Origin: Euonymus europaeus
Lineage: Eukaryota; Streptophyta; Magnoliopsida; Celastrales; Celastraceae
Length of the DNA: 64,000 nucleotides
Assembly (NCBI GenBank): GCA_963580455.1
Contig: OY756960.1
Location: forward strand, 5,704,001 to 5,768,000
Direction of reading: 5' to 3'
The notes under the pieces were generated by a model. It did not search any database and was not told the origin of the DNA. It was given only the letters and a program-made list of their open reading frames with translations. The position numbers and the translations under genes are program-made. Each line of letters starts with the position of its first letter. The stretch's first letter is position 1. This document shows, piece after piece, positions 55,680 to 64,000 of the stretch.

Positions 55680-58425
55680 AAGACTCAACTGTAATTTGAA
55701 GTGGCCTCTCCTAACACCATCTTGGATTCACAGAACACAGGCCCCCATTGTTTTTAGCTCGTCTTCCATCGTTTCTGATATGAAACATGAGCTGCAACTG
55801 TCATTTAACAGTTTGGTTTTACTCAGTCTTAATCTTTGCCCCTTCAAACTCTGCTTCAAAAATGTGTGAAGGTATTGAACAATTAAGCTCTCGATCTCAG
55901 TCTTCCCATTCTCTCTCATTTCTTCATGAGTTTCTCTCTCTAAGAGGACACCATGAAGGTTGAAGGACCTGCTCCATCTCCTCCAAAGACATGATACCTT
56001 TCCGTATCTTTAGTTGAACATGAATTTCACTTTCTAAAATATTAATGCACAGATCTTGAAGCAGAATTCCTGAAGTAACTACTTCTCTGCTGAGAAGTGA
56101 AACTCAAATTTTACATATTTGCCCATCAAATGATATTATATTTTAGAAAGATCCAATTTTGAATTTCATAAACACGATTATTAACAGCAGATGAAAGTCG
56201 GCCAATTTTCCTTTGACGAACCAAAAAGGTTTATTCAATTTTAGAATGAGTATTATTATCCCTCATTGAATGAACTAACACCCATGCATATTGCTTTGAC
56301 TTTGAATCTCCAGTTAACAATGAAGCAGATTTCAAGTGCCATCAAGTCATCAACGATACTAATGAATTAGCTTTCTGCCTATTGAAAATGATAACGATCA
56401 GAAACTAACTCAAAAAGATAAGGAATGAATCTTTGCTGGCCTGATTAGAGCATAATGGATCACCGTCGAGATCAGATTCCTTCTCTGTATCTGAATCTGC
56501 TTTCTGTGGCACAAAAACTTAGAAACCAAGGTTAGGAAGACAAAGAAATAATGCACCTTCGAATTTTATAAAAGTTTGTGAAAAAACCTGCTTTATAGAG
56601 GAATCCGATCCATGCATAAGTTTCCAGTCCAATGCTTCTAGTAACTGCTTAAGAAATATAATATTGTAAGAAAAACAGTCTGTAAACCCCAAATTACACA
56701 TTTTTTAAAAATAACTATGATATTTTACAACCTTATTCTGTAACAACATGATTTTTTCGTTCATCACCTCCCGTTCACCTTCCTCGACAAATGACTTTAA
56801 TCTGTGATGAAAAGTCTGGGAGCTGACAAAGAGGGAGGGTGCGAACATGTTTTTTTTTTTTTTTTGAGTCTTGATAAGGAACATGGAGCGACTTTCCATT
56901 GGAATATTGGATACACTGACCAGGTTCATAATCACAAGACTGCACATATCAAAACCAAACTCGTTGGTTTAATCTTAAGAAAAGGAAATAAACTCAAAGT
57001 TCAAAGAGAAACAAGATGGTTAATCTAATAGAATATGAAAGTAGGGACATCACACCCCCCATGTTGAGAGCGACCTGTCAGTAATGGTAACTTGCTTGAG
57101 AGGCTCAACTTCAGCACCAGAACTCTTTTGCCTGTACACAAAATGTTAAGAAACGCTGTAACAAAAAGGCAATGAAGTTTACTAGAAAATTTTTTTTCTT
57201 TTTTTTTTTCACATTTTTTGTACAATAACATACCATTCAGAGCCCGCTAAATCAACAATATTAAGCTGAGTAAACCAAATTACATCAAAAACTGATCCAA
57301 ATTTAACATACAACTCCATTTAGTGAAAAGTTTCAGAAACTTGACTTAGATTTTAGAAGAAAAACGACTAACTTTACTTTCAATGATGCAAGTAAACACA
57401 CAGTGAGAACTACTACTACATGCATGATTCATATTTGTGGCAGCTACTTTTCTACAACTCTATTTGCTGCTCCCTGAAATTAATAATATAGATATCCAAA
57501 ATATAATATTCAACAGAGGAAATTCTTCATAGCAAAACGATTCATTAATGAAACTTATTTTTCTTTGTTTTAATAGTGAGAGTGTCTGTTTGAGTTTGTT
57601 GACAATTATTAACAAAAATTAAACTATTCCGGTAACTAGTGCATTGAGGTTAGACAATATCCAGGGGAAGCTCTTTTTGCTTCAAAGCTTCTTCTCAGTT
57701 TAAATCATCTAGAGGAAGATATGATTCACTCAATGAAAGTCCATATGTCAACCACCCCCACATTTAACCTCGCAATAGTGAGAAACTTAGATTTATGTGT
57801 AAATGTTCACTTTTAGAGATATACAATAAACAGATTCTTAATGAATTACCACAGATGTAAAGGCAAACGCTGAAATTAGAATCTTGCAACAAAGAAAAGC
57901 AAAGAACCTTAAATGCACAAATCATACATGATACCAGTTCAAACGAAACCCATTATAGTTTGCATAAAAAATATGCCTGGTACCTACTAACTTAAGAAGC
58001 AAGTTCAATTTGTCTAGCCAAATGTCATAATGTCCAAGGAAAGACATCCGGTAAATGGAGAAAAACACAGTTCATAAAATTTATGACAAGTAAAAGACGT
58101 GGTGGCAGTGACCATTGACAACATAAAAAAATAAAAATAGAAAATTAAATGGGATAACAAACAGCCTCTAAGAGGCTGATTATAAGAGAAATCCTTCTGG
58201 TTAAAATTCCTTAGTGTCGTACAAAAATGGAACGGCAAATACCTTCTGAATTCTTGAGAATAAATATTCAAAGACTCTTGCTGTCATCCCACAGTCAACA
58301 CTGTTTCTTCAAGTACCTCGCTCGATGTCTCTAAGCATTGTGTGCGTCTTCCCGGTCCCTGTAACAGCCCGCCCCTCCCTCTCCTATTGGCCCTTTGATG
58401 CTCACTGTTGGACTTCCTGTCTAAC
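55680..58425 (-). pseudogene. Kinesin-12-like pseudogene, collapsed
   Basis: Pieces of a plant kinesin in the right order on the minus strand. At about 58420-58235: GTGKTHTMLRDIE (ATP P-loop) and DCGMTARVFEYLFSRIQK, separated by an in-frame TGA (58311-58309). At about 57275-57235: LNIVDLAGSE (switch II), then a GTATGT donor, and after an acceptor QKSSGAEVEPLKQVTITD (about 57128-57070). Then tail exons: FHHRLKSFVEEGEREVMNEK (about 56800), LLEALDWKLMHGSDSSIKQ (about 56650-56590), KADSDTEKESDLDGD (about 56505-56460) and a coiled tail ending near 55690. Motor switch I and nearly all of the long stalk are missing, so large internal deletions occurred. Introns are retained. The parent would be a phragmoplast/cytokinesis motor. 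Confidence 0.72.
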
Positions 58426-58599
58426 AATAACAGATACATTAGTCGAATGGAACGATAGAACCAAATTCAAGGGGAAAAATCAGACAATTTGAGATTCATT
58501 GACAGGATACAGATAAAAACTATACAAATTTTTGAAACCAGTACATAAACGACATTTGAATTTCTTTGAAATTCATTTCTCAAGATTCATTTACAATTA
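58426..58599. other. Short spacer, nothing recognised
   Basis: AT-rich. No motif or frame is supported. Confidence 0.3.
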
Positions 58600-58905
58600 G
58601 CAAGCAAATGATATTTTAAGACCATCATTCGACATTCTGACATTGTTCCAAATACTGAAAAATCTCTCTGATCACAAATAAATTTAACACATGCCAAAAA
58701 ATCATGACACAATAAATCTGGAACGGCACCTGTTCATATGAAGAATTCCATAAAATTAGGAAGCAGATGACATTTTTAAGACCATCATTCAACATTCTAA
58801 CATTGTTCCAAATACTGAAAAAACTCTCATCTCACATAAATTTAACACACCAAAAAATCATGACAGAATAAATCTGAAACGGCACGTGGCCGCATGAAGA
58901 ATTCC
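58600..58905. repeat. Tandem duplication of about 150 bp downstream of EFL1
   Basis: 58600-58749 and 58759-58905 match: AGCARATGA.ATTTTTAAGACCATCATTC, ACATTCTRACATTGTTCCAAATACTGAAAAA, ATAAATTTAACACA, AAAAAATCATGACA.AATAAATCTG, AACGGCAC and ATGAAGAATTCC. About 10-15 differences. It lies just 3' of the EFL1 stop, perhaps within or next to the 3' untranslated region. Confidence 0.75.
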
Positions 58906-59087
58906 GGTTGCCTGGTTGACAGATGATATTCACGAATGGCATTGCATTTGAGCAAAAAAGAACTGGATACTGGTAAATTTATTATTCTTGAAACTGAATC
59001 TGGTCAATGCCTTTTTAACCATTATCAATGACAAAATTGATTTCCCGTACAATTTCCTCAACTCAACGATAAAACAGTTCATAATTT
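58906..59087 (-). other. Probable EFL1 3' untranslated region
   Basis: Directly follows the EFL1 stop on the minus strand. Poly(A) signals cannot be fixed with certainty; AATAAA-like sequences occur on the minus strand near 58981-58990. Confidence 0.4.
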
Positions 59088-62000
59088 CTAAACTTTACGA
59101 GCCCGGGTCCTTTGCTTAGTCGCATGCTGAACTACTTTATCTTCCACTGGGAGGCCTTTCCGTCGCCTTACAGCATCAATGAGCTTTCTTGCTGTGTTAG
59201 GAAGAACACTAGAACCATCTCCAAACTCTTCAATCTCCTCTTCTGTTTTGGGCACAAAGAAAGGATCCTCAGAAAGTGCTTCCCAGTGACTAAGCACAAG
59301 AAGGACACTTGCAGCGCCAGAAGTCCATCTCCTAAGCTCATCAGCAAAACCAAAGCTTTCAGAAACTGGCAAATATGCATGAACAGTGAATAGTGGAGAC
59401 CCTTCTTGCATTTCTTCCTTCAAAATTCGAGCCCTCCTACGAGAAAGCACAGCGTACATTGAGCCCAAATATTCAGTTGGGCTGTTCAACTCACAAAAAT
59501 ACATGGCTTCAACCAGGCGGGGTTTCTTCTGAAGTACAGCTGCTCTACAGGCATCCTTGACAGCTGTCATAACCTGACCAGTGAAGATGCCATATTGCTC
59601 GGGTGTTGGGTTTGACTCAGACTCATCCTGCTGCTGCCCAGCAGAGGGAGAGATGTAAGCCTCAACAACAAAAGCCACTCCCCACATAGGTTCATCACAT
59701 AAAGGACCAGCTGCTGTAGCTAGCTGAAATCCAGACACTACGCTGCTCTGAAGAGACTCTGCTTCCATGAATAATGCTTGAGTTACTTCTGAAGTTGTCT
59801 CTGCACATGTATCCACACAACTAGAACTATCAATAAAGCCCAATCTCTCAGATACATATGGAAAACCTCCTATAAGAACAGATGAATCAGAAATCTTCTT
59901 TCTGCGGTCTGGGGTAAAAAGGACATTAGGTCCAACATGTCCTGGACCTAGTGACCAGATCCTTCTAAGATATTTTTGCCACTTAGTTTTAAGCTTTTCA
60001 GCCCAGTCGTTGTCCACTTCATTCCCGGATATAATATCCTTTTCCAAAGAATCCATTATGCTTTTTTTGAATGACTTTGATAGATCTTCAGCTTCCACAA
60101 CGCTTGATCTCTGGGAAGCTAAGCTTTTATAGATCTGCCCCAACTTACCACCGATAATATCACCAAGTAAATCAGCACTTTCATCAAGCACCTTTATTAG
60201 CATAGGCGGTAGCTTTATGACTTGTACTCGAACAACACATCTCCCATTTGGTGTGATCTTCTCAACATAATCCAAGCTATTGCTTAGCAATTTCAAATTG
60301 TCTACCGGATTAGATGCCTCACCCTCAATGGTCTCTTTATAGAACACAAGAGGCGGAGAGACTTCCAAATTTACCTTCGCAAATCTGTCCTTCAAATCCT
60401 TAATGCATCTCTCCAAATGAACCTCTCCAGCAGCAGCAATAACATGTTCCCCTCGTGAAGAAACCGTCACTTCTACAAAAGGATCAGCCCGGTTCAAAAG
60501 CACCAATCCTTTCATCAAAGCACCCATATCTGCTGGATCAGAGGGCTCAATTGCAACTCTTAGAGTAGGTGCAACTTGGAAAATCATACTTGAGAAAGGC
60601 CAACAGTTTCTGGAAGATGAAAGAGTCGCACTTTTCAATATATGCTGACCCAGGCCTCGGATTGCCACAACATTCCCTGCGCTGGCAGAGGCCACTGGTT
60701 TTAACCCTTGACCCATCATTAGATACAGGGAGTGCAACTCAGCCTCCTGCAGATGCTTGTGCTCCGATTCCCCTTTCAGTGGATCATATAAAGCTGATAG
60801 CACAAAAACCCTTTGTCCCGAATGAAGAACCCCACTAAAAATTCTAGCAAATGCAAGAAAGCACTCATCTGATTCGCCATTCCCACATTCATTAGACAAA
60901 TTGTTCAAAAGCTCCCCATTTGCACCCCTTTGAGGAAGCATTTTCATTGGGACAGCAAACATCTTTGACACGAAAGCAACACATGGAGCTTCAGGATTCG
61001 AATCACAAGCCTCAACTGCTGACCTAATAAGATCAGCCTCTGCAAGCACCTTAGTATCAATCCCATTGTCCTCTTTATCAAAAACCTCTCTCTTTGGAAG
61101 CAAACGTGAAATCCGAGAGGATTGGGCAGCAATTGGATCTGGCATACATTTCACCACCATTGATAAAATTGCATCTGATAAAGGAAGCCAACGGCTCATG
61201 ACAGATTGAAGCACAGCTTTTGGATCCTTGTTTTGAAGTTCACGAGGGGGTATGGACAAATTAAATGACTTAATGACTTTCTCCAGCAACCCTTTATTAC
61301 CATCAGCCTCTAAAGCTGACAAGTAAACCTGCCAGAGAGGCTCAAGCACAAACTGGACAAACATAGGCCGAGCCTTACTCCCTCCTTCCATTCCCTTTTT
61401 GCCCACAATCATCTTGGTTTTTGAATTAAAATAACGAGGACCCCATAAAGCCTTTCGTAGTGCCGTTGAGCTTGCTCTGAGTTTTGAAGCATAGAATTCA
61501 GCAAACTGACTAATGCTAAAACCCCACCCATCTAATGCACATACAAATGCAACATTCCCCTTTTGTGGTTGAAATGTATCTTCCTCGTCATCCTCTATCA
61601 ATTCAAGATTCTCATCACTTGCCTCTTCTGAAGGGCCAGCAAGTAAAGAATCAACGTCAGACAGATACTTCTCCGACTTATACCCACTCATAATTCCATT
61701 CACCTCATGAACAATCCTTAACAATCGAGTATACGCTTCCATGGGACTCAACTTCAACTCACAAATCAACCTATCAACCTTGTTCAGCACTAAGCAAGGT
61801 GTAAGCTTCTCAATCCAAGCCTGACGCAACACAGCATGCGTCTGAATATGGACACCCTCAACAGCATCAACCAAAACTAATGCCCCATCACTCAATCGAG
61901 CTGCAGTGGACACCTCGCTACAGAAGTCCATGTGTCCAGGCGAGTCAATAAGGTTAACGTAATGGTCTTTAAAATGAAGAGCAATGGAAGAGCTCTTCAT

Positions 62001-62357
62001 TGTTATTGCCCGCCTTTGCTCTTCATCAAGATAATCCATGTACCTAAGCCTACCAGCCATCTTTGGATGAAGTACTCCACCACCAGAGGCCGCAATAAGA
62101 TGGTCAGCAAGTGTGGTTTTACCATGGTCGACATGAGCCAGAATACATATGTTTCGAATTTTCCGGGTGTGAAAATCACCACCCATTTCAAGTGAACAAA
62201 AATCAACCAGGTCCAAATCAGCACGAACATGCATAGTAGAAATTTCTTCAGGCGACACATCAGCCATTTTCCCACCAATCTCGGACATTTTCTCCAGCCG
62301 AGCATACTTTAGCTGTTCTGCAGCATTTTTCAAGTCTTCTGGTCCAATATTCTTCAT
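59088..62357 (-). CDS. EFL1: Elongation factor-like GTPase 1 (ribosome biogenesis)
   Basis: An intact, intron-free frame of 1089 residues. EFL1 is an EF-G/eEF2-like GTPase that, with SBDS, releases eIF6 from late cytoplasmic 60S subunits. G motifs are complete: AHVDHGKT (74-81), DSPGH (138-142) and NKVD (192-195), with the switch I block QRRAITMKSSS (114-124). The domain II/III and G'-like regions follow (GMMGQGLKPVASASAGNV-type block, RADPFVEVTVSSRGEHVIAA, GEVHLERCIKDLKDRFAKV), as do domain IV (LVEAMYFCELNSPTEYLGSM, RRRARILKEE) and the C-terminal FGFADELRRWTSGAASVLLV. The basic tail ends RTRARKV. Plant EFL1 proteins normally start at the equivalent of Met58 (62186, MGGDFHTRK); residues 1-57 are a foreign, OEP61-like leader. 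The true start is therefore either 62357 or 62186 (1032 residues). Confidence 0.95.
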   Translation of the reverse strand: MKNIGPEDLKNAAEQLKYARLEKMSEIGGKMADVSPEEISTMHVRADLDLVDFCSLEMGGDFHTRKIRNICILAHVDHGKTTLADHLIAASGGGVLHPKMAGRLRYMDYLDEEQRRAITMKSSSIALHFKDHYVNLIDSPGHMDFCSEVSTAARLSDGALVLVDAVEGVHIQTHAVLRQAWIEKLTPCLVLNKVDRLICELKLSPMEAYTRLLRIVHEVNGIMSGYKSEKYLSDVDSLLAGPSEEASDENLELIEDDEEDTFQPQKGNVAFVCALDGWGFSISQFAEFYASKLRASSTALRKALWGPRYFNSKTKMIVGKKGMEGGSKARPMFVQFVLEPLWQVYLSALEADGNKGLLEKVIKSFNLSIPPRELQNKDPKAVLQSVMSRWLPLSDAILSMVVKCMPDPIAAQSSRISRLLPKREVFDKEDNGIDTKVLAEADLIRSAVEACDSNPEAPCVAFVSKMFAVPMKMLPQRGANGELLNNLSNECGNGESDECFLAFARIFSGVLHSGQRVFVLSALYDPLKGESEHKHLQEAELHSLYLMMGQGLKPVASASAGNVVAIRGLGQHILKSATLSSSRNCWPFSSMIFQVAPTLRVAIEPSDPADMGALMKGLVLLNRADPFVEVTVSSRGEHVIAAAGEVHLERCIKDLKDRFAKVNLEVSPPLVFYKETIEGEASNPVDNLKLLSNSLDYVEKITPNGRCVVRVQVIKLPPMLIKVLDESADLLGDIIGGKLGQIYKSLASQRSSVVEAEDLSKSFKKSIMDSLEKDIISGNEVDNDWAEKLKTKWQKYLRRIWSLGPGHVGPNVLFTPDRRKKISDSSVLIGGFPYVSERLGFIDSSSCVDTCAETTSEVTQALFMEAESLQSSVVSGFQLATAAGPLCDEPMWGVAFVVEAYISPSAGQQQDESESNPTPEQYGIFTGQVMTAVKDACRAAVLQKKPRLVEAMYFCELNSPTEYLGSMYAVLSRRRARILKEEMQEGSPLFTVHAYLPVSESFGFADELRRWTSGAASVLLVLSHWEALSEDPFFVPKTEEEIEEFGDGSSVLPNTARKLIDAVRRRKGLPVEDKVVQHATKQRTRARKV

Positions 62358-62398
62358 GCTTTATGAGGCCATTCTCATCAACTCAGGATTGGAAATAT
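62208..62398 (-). other. OEP61 (TPR7)-like segment fused in frame to EFL1
   Basis: From a splice acceptor at 62400/62399 the exon reads NPELMRMAS, a TAA, then SMKNIGPEDLKNAAEQL, followed by EKMSEIGGKMADVSPEEIS and MHVRADLDL. This matches, position by position, the region just before the TPR domain of the plant OEP61/TPR7 chaperone receptor, where I recall Glu in place of the stop. The match ends about eight residues before the EFL1 Met58. The frame downstream is that of EFL1. The match was made from memory, not by alignment. Confidence 0.75.
62361..62378 (-). other. Five-codon upstream ORF before EFL1
   Basis: ATG at 62378 reads M-R-M-A-S then TAA at 62363-62361, in frame and three bases before the ATG at 62357. 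The 5' exon inferred at 63063 onward has no ATG on the minus strand, so this would be the first start codon of the spliced message. Confidence 0.6.
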
Positions 62399-63062
62399 CT
62401 GTAATACCAGCAATATCATGAACATGAAACAAGATAGTCATTGGAAATGGACTGTAAAATAGGAATCATAAAACGATTTTACGTATCTGTAGAATTATGT
62501 ATAAATTATAATTATCAACAATATAATGCAAAAGCAATAAAAATTCCTACAATCGCATATAACAGGTTCAATGACATGTTTCAATATTGGAAGGAAAAAA
62601 ACTATAATAACCCCACAATAATATATTAACGTCACTTAAGGACATAAAACAAGTTTGAACATCATATAAACTATGAAACTGGCTTAAGTCTTCAATATTA
62701 ACATCCATATCCAATTCATCATCATCTCATCTCCATCATGATTGAATCCTAATTTCGGTAATGACAAAAAAATTCCAGATTTGAAACTAAATTTGGCTTT
62801 AACATTAAACTTATTCAAATAACAAAAATATCAACTAGGGAACAGGAAAAAAATTCATACAAAGCAGACGCAATAATATAATATGATGTAACACTCGCAC
62901 AAGGTGCGACATGCGACGTCCAGCCTCCTCCTTCAAAAAATTAATCATATTCACATAACTTATAATAAAAAATCCGATCATCCGAAAGGGGAAAAAACAT
63001 TCAACGAAAATAATTAATGGGTTTTGAAGTTTTAAAAAAAATGATTTGATTCATTGATTTAC
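62399..63062 (-). other. Intron in the EFL1 5' untranslated region
   Basis: On the minus strand a donor CATATCTG|GTAAATCA lies at 63063/63062 and an acceptor TGGTATTACAG|ATATTTCC at 62399/62398, giving a 664-bp AT-rich intron. No coding is seen in it. Inferred from sequence signals only. Confidence 0.6.
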
Positions 63063-63300
63063 CAGATATGCCACGAAGTGGAGCTGAAGAGGTGTAGTCT
63101 GTAGAGCAGTAGCAGACTTCGAGATGGCGTCTGAGACTAGAAAGGCGGAAAGCCCCGCGTAGAGACCGCTGGCGCGAGTTTTCACGAGTCGCACTTCTTC
63201 AATCGTTAGGCTTCCCGCGCCTTCACCGAAAGTCCAAAGGCAAAGTAGGGCAGAGGCAAAGTCGAACAGAAAGAAGGGAGGAAGATTTGCGCCCTAAATG
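63063..63300 (-). other. Probable EFL1 5' untranslated exon
   Basis: GC-richer than its surroundings (GCGCGGGAAGCC and CGCGCCAGCGGTC blocks on the minus strand), ends at a good donor, has no minus-strand ATG, and lies directly upstream of the EFL1 intron. The 5' edge is not determined. Confidence 0.5.
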
Positions 63301-63335
63301 CTATCAAAGATTCAAATGAACATATGTAGTTCTAC

Positions 63336-63410
63336 GGCCCACTTCCAGAGCTGCCTTCTTCTTCTGCTTCCAGAAAATCGCAAGTCTAGGGCAAAGCTTT
63401 CTTTTGGGCT
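63336..63410 (-). promoter_or_regulatory. Candidate EFL1 promoter with site II motifs
   Basis: TGGGCC on the minus strand at 63341-63336 and TGGGCT on the plus strand at 63405-63410. Paired TGGGCY (site II) elements are common in plant promoters of ribosomal-protein and ribosome-biogenesis genes, where TCP factors bind. The location just upstream of the inferred first exon suits EFL1. Confidence 0.4.
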
Positions 63411-63710
63411 GGGTTTCAATCTTGTACTTGGTAAATTTGTAAAACCGACCTAATTGAAAAGTCAAATTGGAGAAATAAGTCAGTTATAAATTTTCAAGAA
63501 AAATAATTTAATTCTCTTTAAAAACGATTAAAATTCTCTTAATATTAGAAAGTATGTCATTTCCAACACTCAAACGCTCCATTTTGCTCAACTCACATCC
63601 GACAACTTCCTTTCATACCGATCAAGCTTCTCTGACGACGAAATGACTCCTCCGGCGACTATTTTTACTAGTCGATTCGATCATCTTTGTCTCAATAACT
63701 TGCTTACTTA
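63411..63710. other. AT-rich flank, no gene recognised
   Basis: No frame or motif is supported between the EFL1 promoter region and the minisatellite. Confidence 0.35.
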
Positions 63711-64000
63711 GATTAGTGGTTGAGCAAATTATTTTTTTTAGTCGAGCAAACTTTTATTTAGTTGAGCAAATCTGCTTTCTGGTTGAGCAAACTTTTAATT
63801 GGTTGAGAAAAAAAAAATTGTCGAGCAAACTTTTACTTGGTGGAGTAAATATGTTTTGTGGTTGAGCAAAAAACAAATTGGTCGAGCAAAGTTTTACTTG
63901 GTTGAGCAAAAAAACATTTGTGGTCGAGCAGACTTTTAATTGGTCGAGCAAAAAAAAAATTTGGTCAAGTAGATTTTTACTTGGTTGAGTAGACTTTTAA
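63711..64000. repeat. Minisatellite of TTGGTYGAGCAAACTTTTA type, open at the right edge
   Basis: At least thirteen copies of a 17-23-bp unit built from GGTTGAGCAAA or GGTCGAGCAAA followed by CTTTTAYTT or an A-run. The spacing varies with the length of the A-run. The array continues to the last base. A 65-residue minus-strand frame over it is repeat translation (CSTN-LLNQLKVCST). Confidence 0.85.

Noticed and set aside
61932..62305. Frames of 87 and 100 residues on both strands
   Set aside because: They are other-frame shadows of the EFL1 GTPase domain.

Overview
The window reads as nuclear DNA of a flowering plant, most likely a eudicot. It is AT-rich, the host genes are sparse and carry short GT-AG introns, and much of the rest is LTR retrotransposon sequence. 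The species cannot be told from the sequence alone. Two host genes look intact, both on the minus strand: a seven-exon neprosin-domain (DUF239) secreted-protein gene at 16418-18633, and the single-coding-exon ribosome-biogenesis GTPase EFL1 at 59088-62357, with a 5' untranslated exon beyond an intron at about 63063-63300. Three host-gene relics remain: an F-box fragment (about 38240-39041), a class I carboxylesterase pseudogene (54234-55262) and a kinesin-12-like pseudogene (about 55680-58425).

Left part (1-15.5 kb). A decayed Ty3/gypsy element on the plus strand has LTR relics at about 541-910 and 8339-8713. It is broken by a hAT transposase relic, an opposite-strand Athila-like reverse transcriptase fragment, and a 2246-bp solo LTR (5621-7866) that sits inside its integrase with a perfect 5-bp target duplication. 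A decayed Ty1/copia element (9785-15523) follows.

Middle part (15.5-45 kb). The neprosin gene is followed by a second solo LTR of the same terminal type (20447-22600, target duplication GTAAC). Next comes a SIRE-like solo LTR (22639-34511) split by a complete 9788-bp Tat-clade gypsy element (23213-33000, LTRs 562 bp each, target duplication AAGGT). The Tat element has gag, pol with two RNase H domains, and an antisense three-exon ORF with its own TATA box. Further right are a CACTA-type terminus inside a minus-strand copia relic, the F-box relic, and a 1.06-kb tandem duplication whose second copy carries another SIRE-like solo LTR.

Right part (45-64 kb). A young Ale-like copia element (45424-50327, LTRs 205 and 210 bp, target duplication AACAC) has one long gag-pol frame broken by only two stop codons. 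Old LTR-like sequence, the esterase and kinesin pseudogenes and EFL1 follow, and a TTGGTCGAGCAAA-type minisatellite runs off the right edge.

The most unusual host feature is the 5' end of EFL1. The reading frame continues upstream of the normal start into about 50 residues that resemble the N-terminal region of the chloroplast/ER TPR protein OEP61 (TPR7). A stop codon in that imported segment also creates a five-codon upstream ORF ending just before the long frame begins.
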